NCBI GenBank assembly: GCA_002452295.1
Contig: DKEX01000068.1
Location: 8,669-36,757 of the forward strand
Source: Firmicutes bacterium UBA6811
GTDB taxonomy: Bacteria > Bacillota > SHA-98 > UBA4971
DNA length: 28,089 nt
Direction of reading: 5' to 3'
The notes below the pieces were generated by a model. It was not told the DNA's origin and did not search any database. It saw nothing but the letters and a program-made list of their open reading frames with translations. Position 1 is the stretch's first letter; the number at the start of each line of letters is the position of its first letter. Below are positions 7,172-13,843 of this stretch, in pieces. A program made the translations under genes and the position numbers.

Positions 7172-7187
7172 TGTGATACCTTTCACA
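7172..7187 (+). promoter_or_regulatory. CRP/FNR-family operator-like palindrome
   Basis: TGTGA-TACCTT-TCACA is a perfect match to the TGTGA-N6-TCACA consensus of CRP/FNR-family regulators, and the flanks (AA before, AA after) also agree with it. It ends 39 bp before the chosen start codon of the HdrA-MvhD gene. If the sigma-H-like promoter at 7107 is used, the site lies downstream of the transcription start, a position suited to repression. A weak extended -10 (TGTGATACC) overlaps the palindrome, with TTGGCG upstream. Confidence 0.55.
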
Positions 7188-7226
7188 AAGTCCGGCCGTC
7201 GTGGTCGGGGTGAGGGGGCGGGCAGG

Positions 7227-9974
7227 TTGCAGTCGTCCAGAGTCGTAGTGGTTGGCGCTGGAGTGGCAGGGATGTCGACGGCCCGGAGCCTCGCTGCCGC
7301 CGGAGCCCGTGTGACGCTGATCGAGGCGCGCGAGCGCGTCGGGGGCATGGCTGCGGATTATGCGTGCAAGGGCACAGACCGGTGCAACAAGTGCAACGTG
7401 TGCCTCGTCCACGACCTCGTGCGGGATGTGACATCCCGGCCCGCCATCGAGGTCATGACCGGATGCAGGCTGGATGGGGCGCAGGCCCTGCCGGCCGGCG
7501 GGTACCGGCTGAGGGTGGGCGGGCGCGAGGCGGACTGCTCGGCCGTGGTGCTCGCCACCGGGTTCGAGCCGTTCGACGCGTCCGGCAGGCCGGAGCTCGG
7601 GTATGGTGTGCATCCTGCGGTGATCACCGCCCTCGACCTCGAGAGGGCGCTTCGCGACGGGGGCGCGCTCGAAGAGAAGCTGGGGAGGCCGGTTGCGAGC
7701 GTGGCGTTCGTGCAATGCGTGGGGTCTCGCGACCTGCGATGCGGCCGGGGGTACTGCTCCAGGGTCTGCTGCATGTACTCGCTGCGCATGGCGCGAGCTG
7801 TAAGACACAGGAATCCGTCCGCCGAGGTGACCGTGTTCTACATGGACTTTCAGGGGGCCGGGAAGGACCCGGGCGACCTCCGGCGCAAGGCCGAGGCGGA
7901 GGACGGAGTGAGATTCATCCGGGCGAGGCCGTCCGAGGTAGCGCCGGTCGGCGACGACGGGAGGGCCATGGTGTGGTTCGAGGACCCGGATGCCGGGGCA
8001 TGCCGCCTCGCCGCGTTCGACCTCGTTGTGCTTGCCGTCGGAATCGCTCCAGATCGGGACGCCCGGGCGCTCGCCGACATGTTCGGCCTTGGCGTCGACG
8101 AGTTCGGGTTCTTCGCGCCTGCCGACCGCGCAGATGCGGCCGTCACACGCGCACCCGGGGTGTTCATCGCCGGCGCGTGCGGTGGGCCCAGGGACATAGC
8201 GGAATCGGTCGCGGATGGCGAGCGAGCGGCCCTTGCGGTGCTGCGAGAGCAGGCTGCGAGGCGGGCGAGGGAGAGAGCCGCCCTGTCGCTTTCTGCGGGC
8301 ACGTGGCCAGGCAGGCGCGTGCTTCCGGGGAAACCCGAGACGATGGAGGTATCCAGCACCGTGCTGGTGCTCGGCGGCGGTGTCGCGGGGATGGAGGCGG
8401 CAAGGATGCTCTCGGACCTCGGGTGCCGCGCGGTCATCGTCGAGGAGGGGCCCTATCTCGGAGGGCAGGCAGGCGGGGCCTCCTCGTTGCTCGCACGGAT
8501 GGATGAGGACGCGTCCGTCGACGTGCTGGTGTCGAGCAGGCTTGCGAGGCTGGGCGGCCAGGTCGGCAGCTTTGAGGCGACCTGTGAGGGACCGGGCGGG
8601 CTCGTGTCGGAAGTCAGCGCGGGCGCGGTGATCGTGGCGACGGGGTGCAGGCGCGAGCTTCCTGAAGCCACGCGCGAGCTTGCCAGCCGCGACGACGTGG
8701 TTGGGCTCTCCGCCCTCGAGGAGATGGGCCTGCCGTGGGCAGGCGGCGAGGAGAACGACGGCGACTGCGCAGGCGGAGGCGGGCGCGCCGTCATCTGGGT
8801 CGGCGTGCGCCCCGACACCGCGAGGGCCGTGTTCCACCAGGCGCTTTGCGCCGCGCTGTCTGCTCTCGCGGCGGGCTGGGAGGTCTACGTGCTTGCCCCC
8901 GAGGTGGCCGTGCCCGAGCCGGGAGACGAGAGGCTTTACCTCGAGGCGCGCGGCGCAGGGGCCGTGTTCGTGAAATACCGGGAGGAGCCGCAGGTGGAAG
9001 CCGGAGCCGCCCTCAGGGTTATCGTCATGGACCCGTCACTCGGCGGCGGCGCGGGCGACGACGTCCCCGGGGCGCTCGCCATAGACGCGGACGTGCTGGT
9101 GGTTTCCGAGGAGGCTTATCCCCAATCGGGCACATCTCATCTTGCGACGGTGTTGCAGGTTAACGCGGGTCCAGCCGGCTTCTTCCAGGACGATAACGTC
9201 AACTTCCTTCCCGTCCTGACCAACCGGCGGGGCATATTCGCGGTGGGCGGGTGCAGGGGGGCGGCCGCCCTCTCTGACGCCATCTTCGACGCGCATGTGG
9301 CCGCGTATCTCGCCGCGAGGCTGGTGGGCACGGGGAGGCTCCACGTGGACTGGGCGACGGCCCGGGTGGACCCGAAAAAGTGCGCGCTCTGCCTTACGTG
9401 CATAAGGACTTGCCCGCACAGGGCCATCGATGTGGACGGCGAGGCGCGGGCGGCGAAGGTCTCGAGGGCCGCATGCTGGGGGTGCGGGACGTGCGCCTCC
9501 GAATGCCCGGGCAAGGCCATATGCCTCGAGTCGTGCACAGACGACGAGATCCTGGCGCAGGTCACCCCGGCGGTCACCGCGTTTTGTTGCGACCACTCGG
9601 CGCTCATCGCTGCCCGGACCGCGATGGCGTCCGGGCCGTCGGGTGTGGCCGCGGCCGGGCTCAACGTCATACCCGTGCCGTGCAGCGGGAAGGTGGATGT
9701 GATCCACCTCCTGAAGGCGTTCGAGCAGGGGGCGGCCGCCGTGATGGTGGCGGGGTGTTTCGATGAGGGCTGCCACTTCCTGTCGGGCAACAGGAGGGCG
9801 CATCTCCGGGTAGGCGAGGTTGCTTCCCTGTTGAGAACCGTGGGGATCGAGCCCGAGAGGGTGAGGTTCTATCATATCGGGCCGGACATGTCGGCGGCGT
9901 TCCTTAAGGCGGCGGAGGAGACGATGCAGGTGGCAAGGGAGCTTGGGGCTGTCACAGGGAGGCGAGCGGGATGA
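7227..9974 (+). CDS. HdrA-like flavoprotein fused to two ferredoxin clusters and an MvhD-like domain
   Basis: A 915-residue cytoplasmic redox protein, probably the electron-entry or bifurcating partner of the MetVF reductase encoded next. Layout: first FAD domain (VVVVGAGVAGM, 6-16) with a cysteine cluster C47-x5-C-xx-C-xx-C59; an HdrA core with FVQCVGSRD and YCSRVCCMY (around residues 160-185); a second FAD domain (VLVLGGGVAGMEAAR, near 380); two [4Fe-4S] motifs CALCLTCIRTCP and CWGCGTCASECP (718-765); and an MvhD-like domain from about 783 (CSGKVD, GCFDEGCHF). The N-terminal CHCG segment of full HdrA is absent, and the MvhD part lacks the usual CNWC pair. TTG 7227 is chosen because GAGGGGG precedes it; a GTG at 7173 in the same frame lies inside the palindrome. 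It overlaps metV by 4 bp (ATGA). Confidence 0.88.
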   Translation: MQSSRVVVVGAGVAGMSTARSLAAAGARVTLIEARERVGGMAADYACKGTDRCNKCNVCLVHDLVRDVTSRPAIEVMTGCRLDGAQALPAGGYRLRVGGREADCSAVVLATGFEPFDASGRPELGYGVHPAVITALDLERALRDGGALEEKLGRPVASVAFVQCVGSRDLRCGRGYCSRVCCMYSLRMARAVRHRNPSAEVTVFYMDFQGAGKDPGDLRRKAEAEDGVRFIRARPSEVAPVGDDGRAMVWFEDPDAGACRLAAFDLVVLAVGIAPDRDARALADMFGLGVDEFGFFAPADRADAAVTRAPGVFIAGACGGPRDIAESVADGERAALAVLREQAARRARERAALSLSAGTWPGRRVLPGKPETMEVSSTVLVLGGGVAGMEAARMLSDLGCRAVIVEEGPYLGGQAGGASSLLARMDEDASVDVLVSSRLARLGGQVGSFEATCEGPGGLVSEVSAGAVIVATGCRRELPEATRELASRDDVVGLSALEEMGLPWAGGEENDGDCAGGGGRAVIWVGVRPDTARAVFHQALCAALSALAAGWEVYVLAPEVAVPEPGDERLYLEARGAGAVFVKYREEPQVEAGAALRVIVMDPSLGGGAGDDVPGALAIDADVLVVSEEAYPQSGTSHLATVLQVNAGPAGFFQDDNVNFLPVLTNRRGIFAVGGCRGAAALSDAIFDAHVAAYLAARLVGTGRLHVDWATARVDPKKCALCLTCIRTCPHRAIDVDGEARAAKVSRAACWGCGTCASECPGKAICLESCTDDEILAQVTPAVTAFCCDHSALIAARTAMASGPSGVAAAGLNVIPVPCSGKVDVIHLLKAFEQGAAAVMVAGCFDEGCHFLSGNRRAHLRVGEVASLLRTVGIEPERVRFYHIGPDMSAAFLKAAEETMQVARELGAVTGRRAG

Positions 9975-10639
9975 TCGTCGCGGAGAGGAAGAGCCTTGAC
10001 GAGATCCTCGCCATGCTGCAGGGATGCTCGCGAGTCCTCGTTGCCGGTTGCGGCACGTGCGTCACCGTGTGCATGGCGGGCGGAGAGAAGGAGGTGGGGG
10101 TGCTGGCGTCCCTCCTGCGCCTGGCTGCCCGGCGCGACGGGCGGACGGTGGAGGTGGGCGAGGCGACAGTCGAGCGCCAGTGCGAGTGGGAGTTCGTGGA
10201 TAGGCTCGCGCCTGTGATCGGGGGGTACGACGCTGTCCTCTCGATGGGGTGCGGCGCGGGGGTGCAAACCATCGCCCAGAGGTTTGGCGGCGCAAGGGTG
10301 CTTCCTGCGGTCAACACGAAGTTCATAGGCATCCCGGAGAAGCAGGGCATGTGGGTGGAGATGTGCCTGGGCTGCGGCGACTGCATCCTCGACCGCACGG
10401 GCGGCATATGTCCCGTGGCGAGGTGCTCGAAGAGCCTCCTGAACGGCCCCTGTGGGGGATCGCAGGGTGGCAAGTGCGAGGTGAGCCAGGACATAACTTG
10501 CGCCTGGCAGCTCATATACGACAGGCTGGCCGCTCTCGGGCGGCTCGACCTCCTCGAGAAGGAATTCGCGCCGAAGGACTGGTCGAAGAACCGCGACGGC
10601 GGGCCACGCAGGGTGACGCGGGAGGCGATCATGCTGTGA
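9971..10639 (+). CDS. metV: MetV, cysteine-rich partner of methylene-tetrahydrofolate reductase
   Basis: A 222-residue protein of the MTHFR C-terminal/zinc-binding type. In acetogens such as Moorella, MetV pairs with MetF in the methylene-THF reductase of the methyl branch of the Wood-Ljungdahl pathway. Seen: an N-terminal Rossmann-like part with VAGCGTCVTVC and SMGCGAGVQTIA, then the cysteine-rich C-terminus MCLGCGDCILDRTGGICP, RCSKSLLNGPCGG and GGKCEV, which fits iron-sulfur or zinc binding. ATG 9971 overlaps the preceding stop (ATGA) and follows AGGGAGG with 8 bases between. Its stop overlaps the metF start, so the fusion gene, metV and metF appear translationally coupled and probably form one complex. 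Confidence 0.9.
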   Translation: MIVAERKSLDEILAMLQGCSRVLVAGCGTCVTVCMAGGEKEVGVLASLLRLAARRDGRTVEVGEATVERQCEWEFVDRLAPVIGGYDAVLSMGCGAGVQTIAQRFGGARVLPAVNTKFIGIPEKQGMWVEMCLGCGDCILDRTGGICPVARCSKSLLNGPCGGSQGGKCEVSQDITCAWQLIYDRLAALGRLDLLEKEFAPKDWSKNRDGGPRRVTREAIML

Positions 10640-11604
10640 AGTCCCGGAGCAACCTGGAATGGGTGCTTTCGCAAGGCCGCTTCGCGCTTACAGGGGAGCT
10701 GGGGCCCCCGCAGAGCGCGAGCGCCGACGTCATCCGCAAGAAGGCTGAGCACTACAAGGGCTGCGTGGACGCGGTGAACATCACCGACAACCAGACAGCC
10801 ATCGTGCGCATGTCCAGCATCGCATCGGCGGCCATCCTGGTGGGGCTGGGCCTCGACCCCATCATGCAGATGACCTGCCGCGACAGGAACCGCATCGCCA
10901 TGCAGAGCGACATCCTCGGGGCGTACGCCCTTGGGGTGAACAACATCCTCTGTCTCACCGGGGACCACCAGAGCTTCGGAAACCATCCCACGAGCAAAAA
11001 CGTGTACGACCTGGACTCGGTGCAGCTCATCCACATGGTGAGGACGATGCGCGACGAGAAGCGCTTCCTGTCGGGGGATGAGCTCAAGGCCGAGCCAAGG
11101 ATGTTCATCGGCGCCGCAGAGAACCCCTTCGCCGACCCGTTCGAGTACCGCGTGGTGAGGCTGGCGAAGAAGGTCGCGGCGGGGGCGGACTTCATCCAGA
11201 CCCAGGCCGTGTTCGACGTGGCGAGGTTCTCGCGGTGGATGGGGATGGTGCGCGACCGCGGGCTGCACGAGAGGGTCCGTATCCTCGCCGGGGTGATACC
11301 TGTCAAGTCGGCGCGGGCTCTCGAATACATGAAGAACGAGGTGCCGGGGATGAGCGTCCCGGATGAGCTGATAAGGCGCATGGAGAAGGCGGACGATCCA
11401 AAGGAGGAGGGCGTGAGGATCGCCGTCGAGACCATAGAACAACTGAGGGAGGCCCCCGGGGTGGCGGGGATACATCTCATGCCCATGATGTGGGAGGCTA
11501 TCGCGCCCGTGGTCGCGGAGAGGGCAGGGCTTCTGCCAAGGCCAGCGCCACCCGCGGCGCAAGAGGCCTGGCATGCCTCCGAAGGCCCGTCCACGGGCGC
11601 GTGA
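10636..11604 (+). CDS. metF: Methylene-tetrahydrofolate reductase catalytic subunit
   Basis: A 322-residue flavin-containing TIM-barrel enzyme reducing 5,10-methylene-THF to 5-methyl-THF. Seen: LTGELGPPQ near the N-terminus (catalytic Glu of the family), VNITDNQTAIVRMSS, QMTCRDRNRIAMQSD (folate and flavin region), ILCLTGDH, IGAAENPFADP, GADFIQTQAVFD and LAGVIPVKS. The short length and the pairing with MetV match acetogen-type MetF rather than NADH-linked E. coli MetF; such enzymes receive electrons from partner iron-sulfur or flavin proteins. GTG 10636 overlaps the metV stop by 4 bp and has GGAGG at 10621-10625. The frame is open further upstream within metV, but those starts would give an implausible overlap. 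Confidence 0.93.
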   Translation: MKSRSNLEWVLSQGRFALTGELGPPQSASADVIRKKAEHYKGCVDAVNITDNQTAIVRMSSIASAAILVGLGLDPIMQMTCRDRNRIAMQSDILGAYALGVNNILCLTGDHQSFGNHPTSKNVYDLDSVQLIHMVRTMRDEKRFLSGDELKAEPRMFIGAAENPFADPFEYRVVRLAKKVAAGADFIQTQAVFDVARFSRWMGMVRDRGLHERVRILAGVIPVKSARALEYMKNEVPGMSVPDELIRRMEKADDPKEEGVRIAVETIEQLREAPGVAGIHLMPMMWEAIAPVVAERAGLLPRPAPPAAQEAWHASEGPSTGA

Positions 11605-11762
11605 TGCCGCGTTGGCCGCTGGAAACCGCCATCACTTCGCCGGAGGCCCCGGGGCCTGCGACCTGGCCACAGGCCTCTCGGGCGGATACCCGGGCCTTGC
11701 AGGGCGCGCCTCGCGGGATTTCTGCGAAAGATCAGGAGGATTCAGGAGAGATAACGTAGAAA

Positions 11763-11776
11763 CGTATGACGTATGA
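11763..11776 (+). repeat. Tandem 7-bp repeat in the metF-gcvH gap
   Basis: CGTATGA occurs twice in tandem (11763-11769 and 11770-11776) about 45 bp before the GcvH-like gene. The 216-bp gap (11605-11820) shows no convincing promoter, terminator or gene. The repeat could be part of a regulator site, or chance. Confidence 0.3.
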
Positions 11777-11820
11777 CTGTTACTGTGTGATTTCGTCAAG
11801 CACGTGCGGAGGTGGGAGCG

Positions 11821-12237
11821 GTGGAAGTCAAGGGGTATCTCCTCCCGGATGATCTCTACTACGAGCCGAACCACAGTTGGGGAAAGGTCGACGGCGACAT
11901 CGTGATGGTCGGCATCAACGACTTCGCCCAGAAGCTGGCCGGGGAGTTCGTATCGGTGGACCTCCCGAGCCCCGGCAAGAAGGTGCAGCAGGGGAAGCCC
12001 GTGGCTGCCGTGGAATCTGGCAAGTGGGTGGGCCGCATCTATGCAGTGGTGAGCGGCGAGGTTGTCGAGGTGAACGAGAACGTGGAGGACGACCCGACGC
12101 TCATGAACACCGACCCCTACGGCGAGGGCTGGGTGTTCAGGGTGAAGATGGACGATCCCTCCGAGCTTGGCGGCCTCATGCAGGGGGAGAAGGCGGCGAG
12201 GTGGCTCGAAGAGGAGATAGAGAAGCACGCAAAGTAG
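11821..12237 (+). CDS. GcvH-like lipoyl-carrier protein
   Basis: A 138-residue protein of the glycine cleavage H family. Seen: the hybrid-motif fold with DLYYEPNHSWGKV, VGINDFAQKLAGEFVSVDLP, the lipoyl-lysine segment AVESGKWVGRIY (Lys68) followed by SGEVVEVNENVEDDP, and DPYGEGWVFRVKM. In classical GcvH the lysine context is ESVKAAS, so this ESGKWVG variant is unusual. No gcvT, gcvP or lipoamide dehydrogenase genes are nearby; instead hdrC, hdrB and hdrA follow. This recalls the lipoate-binding proteins (LbpA) of sulfur-oxidising sHdr systems. GTG 11821 is chosen because GGAGG (11808-11812) lies 8 bases upstream; GTG 11812 overlaps that site. A role as dithiol carrier for the Hdr complex is inference; it could instead be an ordinary H protein. 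Confidence 0.85.
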   Translation: MEVKGYLLPDDLYYEPNHSWGKVDGDIVMVGINDFAQKLAGEFVSVDLPSPGKKVQQGKPVAAVESGKWVGRIYAVVSGEVVEVNENVEDDPTLMNTDPYGEGWVFRVKMDDPSELGGLMQGEKAARWLEEEIEKHAK

Positions 12238-12345
12238 AGGCACGTGAAGTGAAGTCAAGCGAAGGGACGTGTCCTGGCCCAGAGCGGCTTCGTGGGCTTT
12301 CCTTCGAGCTTTCGGGCGCGTTGCGTGCCAAGGAGGTTTTCGGTC

Positions 12346-12876
12346 GTGGAGTCTAACGCCTGTGCGGAAAAGGATCGCGTGGTCGTCACCGTGCTCGACC
12401 CGAAGTTCAAGTACGAGATCGCGAAGGAGCCCGGCGGCGAGAATATCAAGTATTGCTTCCAGTGCGGCACGTGCACGTCGGGGTGCCCTGTGGCCGAGCT
12501 CGACAGCAAGTACAACCCCCGCCGCATCATCAGGATGGCCATCCTGGGGATGAGGGAGCGGGTGCTGTCGGGCGATTTCATCTGGCTGTGCTCCACGTGT
12601 TACACCTGTTACGAGCGATGCCCTCAGGACGTGCGGATCACTGAGGTCATGAACGCTCTCAAGAACATGGCAGTAAGGGCCGGGTACATCCACCCGGCGT
12701 TCCGTGCCCAGGCCGAACTCATAGCCGGGCACGGGAGGCTGTACGAGGTTGATGAGTTCACGAACGAGAAGCGCGCCGAGGTCGGCCTGCCGGCGCTTCC
12801 CTCGAGCGCGCCCGAGGTGGCCGAGATCTATGGGGTAACCGGGCTCGACAGCCTACTTTCCGGCAAGGGTGCGTGA
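12346..12876 (+). CDS. hdrC: Heterodisulfide reductase-like subunit C
   Basis: A 176-residue soluble HdrC with two [4Fe-4S] ferredoxin motifs, CFQCGTCTSGCP and CSTCYTCYERCP (residues about 38-95), followed by helical sequence. HdrC relays electrons from HdrA to the active site in HdrB. GTG 12346 is chosen because a strong AAGGAGG (12330-12336) sits 9 bases upstream; longer in-frame starts add non-conserved sequence. The YNPRRIIRMAILG segment between the clusters is typical of the family. hdrB follows after 6 bp, so the two are co-translated. The 108 bp before it contain nothing recognisable. Confidence 0.93.
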   Translation: MESNACAEKDRVVVTVLDPKFKYEIAKEPGGENIKYCFQCGTCTSGCPVAELDSKYNPRRIIRMAILGMRERVLSGDFIWLCSTCYTCYERCPQDVRITEVMNALKNMAVRAGYIHPAFRAQAELIAGHGRLYEVDEFTNEKRAEVGLPALPSSAPEVAEIYGVTGLDSLLSGKGA

Positions 12877-12882
12877 TCTGCT

Positions 12883-13755
12883 GTGAAGTACGCGATGTTC
12901 CTGGGTTGCACGGTTCCGGTGCGGAATTTGAGTTACGAGCTCTCGGCAAAGCGTGTGGCGCGGGAGCTCGGGATCGAGTTTGTGGACGTTCCGGAGTTCA
13001 GTTGCTGCGGGTACCCGGTGAAATCCGTTCACCACGAGACCGCGCTTCTTCTGGCGGCGAGGAACCTTGCGCTGGCCGAGGAGAAGGGGCTCGACATATG
13101 CACGCTCTGCAGCGCGTGCACGTCCGTCCTCACGGAGGCGTCCCGAGAGCTTGCGGCGAACGAGGCGCTCCTCGCCAAGGTCAACCGCAGCCTGGGCGCC
13201 ATCGGGCGGAGCTACTCGGGCAAGGTGCGGGTCAAGCACCTCGCGCGGGTCTTCTACGAGGACGTGGGCCTCGAGGCCATCAAGAGGGTGACAAGGCGGC
13301 CGCTGGACGCGTTCCGCATTGCGTCCCATTACGGGTGCCACTACCTCAAGCCCTCGGAGATCTACGACCACTTCGATCACCCCGAGGTGCCGCAATCCCT
13401 CGACAGGCTGGTGGAAGCGACCGGCGCGGCGCCGGTGGACTATGCCACCAAGAAGGAGTGCTGCGGCGGGGCGATCCTGGGGGTTGACGAGAACATAGCC
13501 CTTTCGATGGCTCGCGCCAAGCTCGATGACATCAAGGCGAACGAGGCCGATGCCATCAACCTCATATGCCCGTTCTGCAGCATCATGTACGGGGCGAACC
13601 AGCGCAAGATCCAGGCGAAGTTCGGCACGAAATACGATCTGCCGGTGCTCTATTACCCGCAGATCCTCGGGCTTGCCATGGGCATCGACGCGGAGGAACT
13701 GGGCCTCTCGCAGAACCCTATCAAGCCGAAGGCTCTCCTGGCCAAGATCTCGTAA
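12883..13755 (+). CDS. hdrB: Heterodisulfide reductase-like subunit B
   Basis: The catalytic subunit of Hdr-type enzymes, 290 residues. It has two complete CCG motifs: Cys9, Cys41-Cys42, Cys73 and Cys76; and Cys152, Cys193-Cys194, Cys229 and Cys232. In methanogens each such motif binds a non-cubane [4Fe-4S] cluster that splits the CoM-S-S-CoB disulfide. Both are intact here, so a disulfide or similar substrate is likely. Bacteria of this type lack CoM and CoB, so the true substrate is unknown; candidates are a lipoyl disulfide on the adjacent GcvH-like protein or another thiol. GTG 12883 follows hdrC by 6 bp without a strong ribosome site, which suggests coupling. Confidence 0.93.
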   Translation: MKYAMFLGCTVPVRNLSYELSAKRVARELGIEFVDVPEFSCCGYPVKSVHHETALLLAARNLALAEEKGLDICTLCSACTSVLTEASRELAANEALLAKVNRSLGAIGRSYSGKVRVKHLARVFYEDVGLEAIKRVTRRPLDAFRIASHYGCHYLKPSEIYDHFDHPEVPQSLDRLVEATGAAPVDYATKKECCGGAILGVDENIALSMARAKLDDIKANEADAINLICPFCSIMYGANQRKIQAKFGTKYDLPVLYYPQILGLAMGIDAEELGLSQNPIKPKALLAKIS

Positions 13756-13843
13756 GTTCCCGCGCAGTATGGCCGAGGTGCGCCCTCGAGGCGGCGTGCC
13801 CGGCGGCGCCAAGCGGCGCGGAGCAAGGTGGTGTGACCCCGGG

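Noticed and set aside
10249..10635. Upstream in-frame extension of metF
   Set aside because: It would overlap most of metV and encode unconserved sequence; GTG 10636 with GGAGG and the 4-bp overlap is far better.
11784..11802. CRP/FNR-like site TGTGATTTCGTCAAG before the GcvH-like gene
   Set aside because: Only the left half fits; the right half does not read TCACA at the correct spacing.
11821..12237. Glycine cleavage operon
   Set aside because: Only an H-like protein is present; no T, P or L protein genes are in the window.
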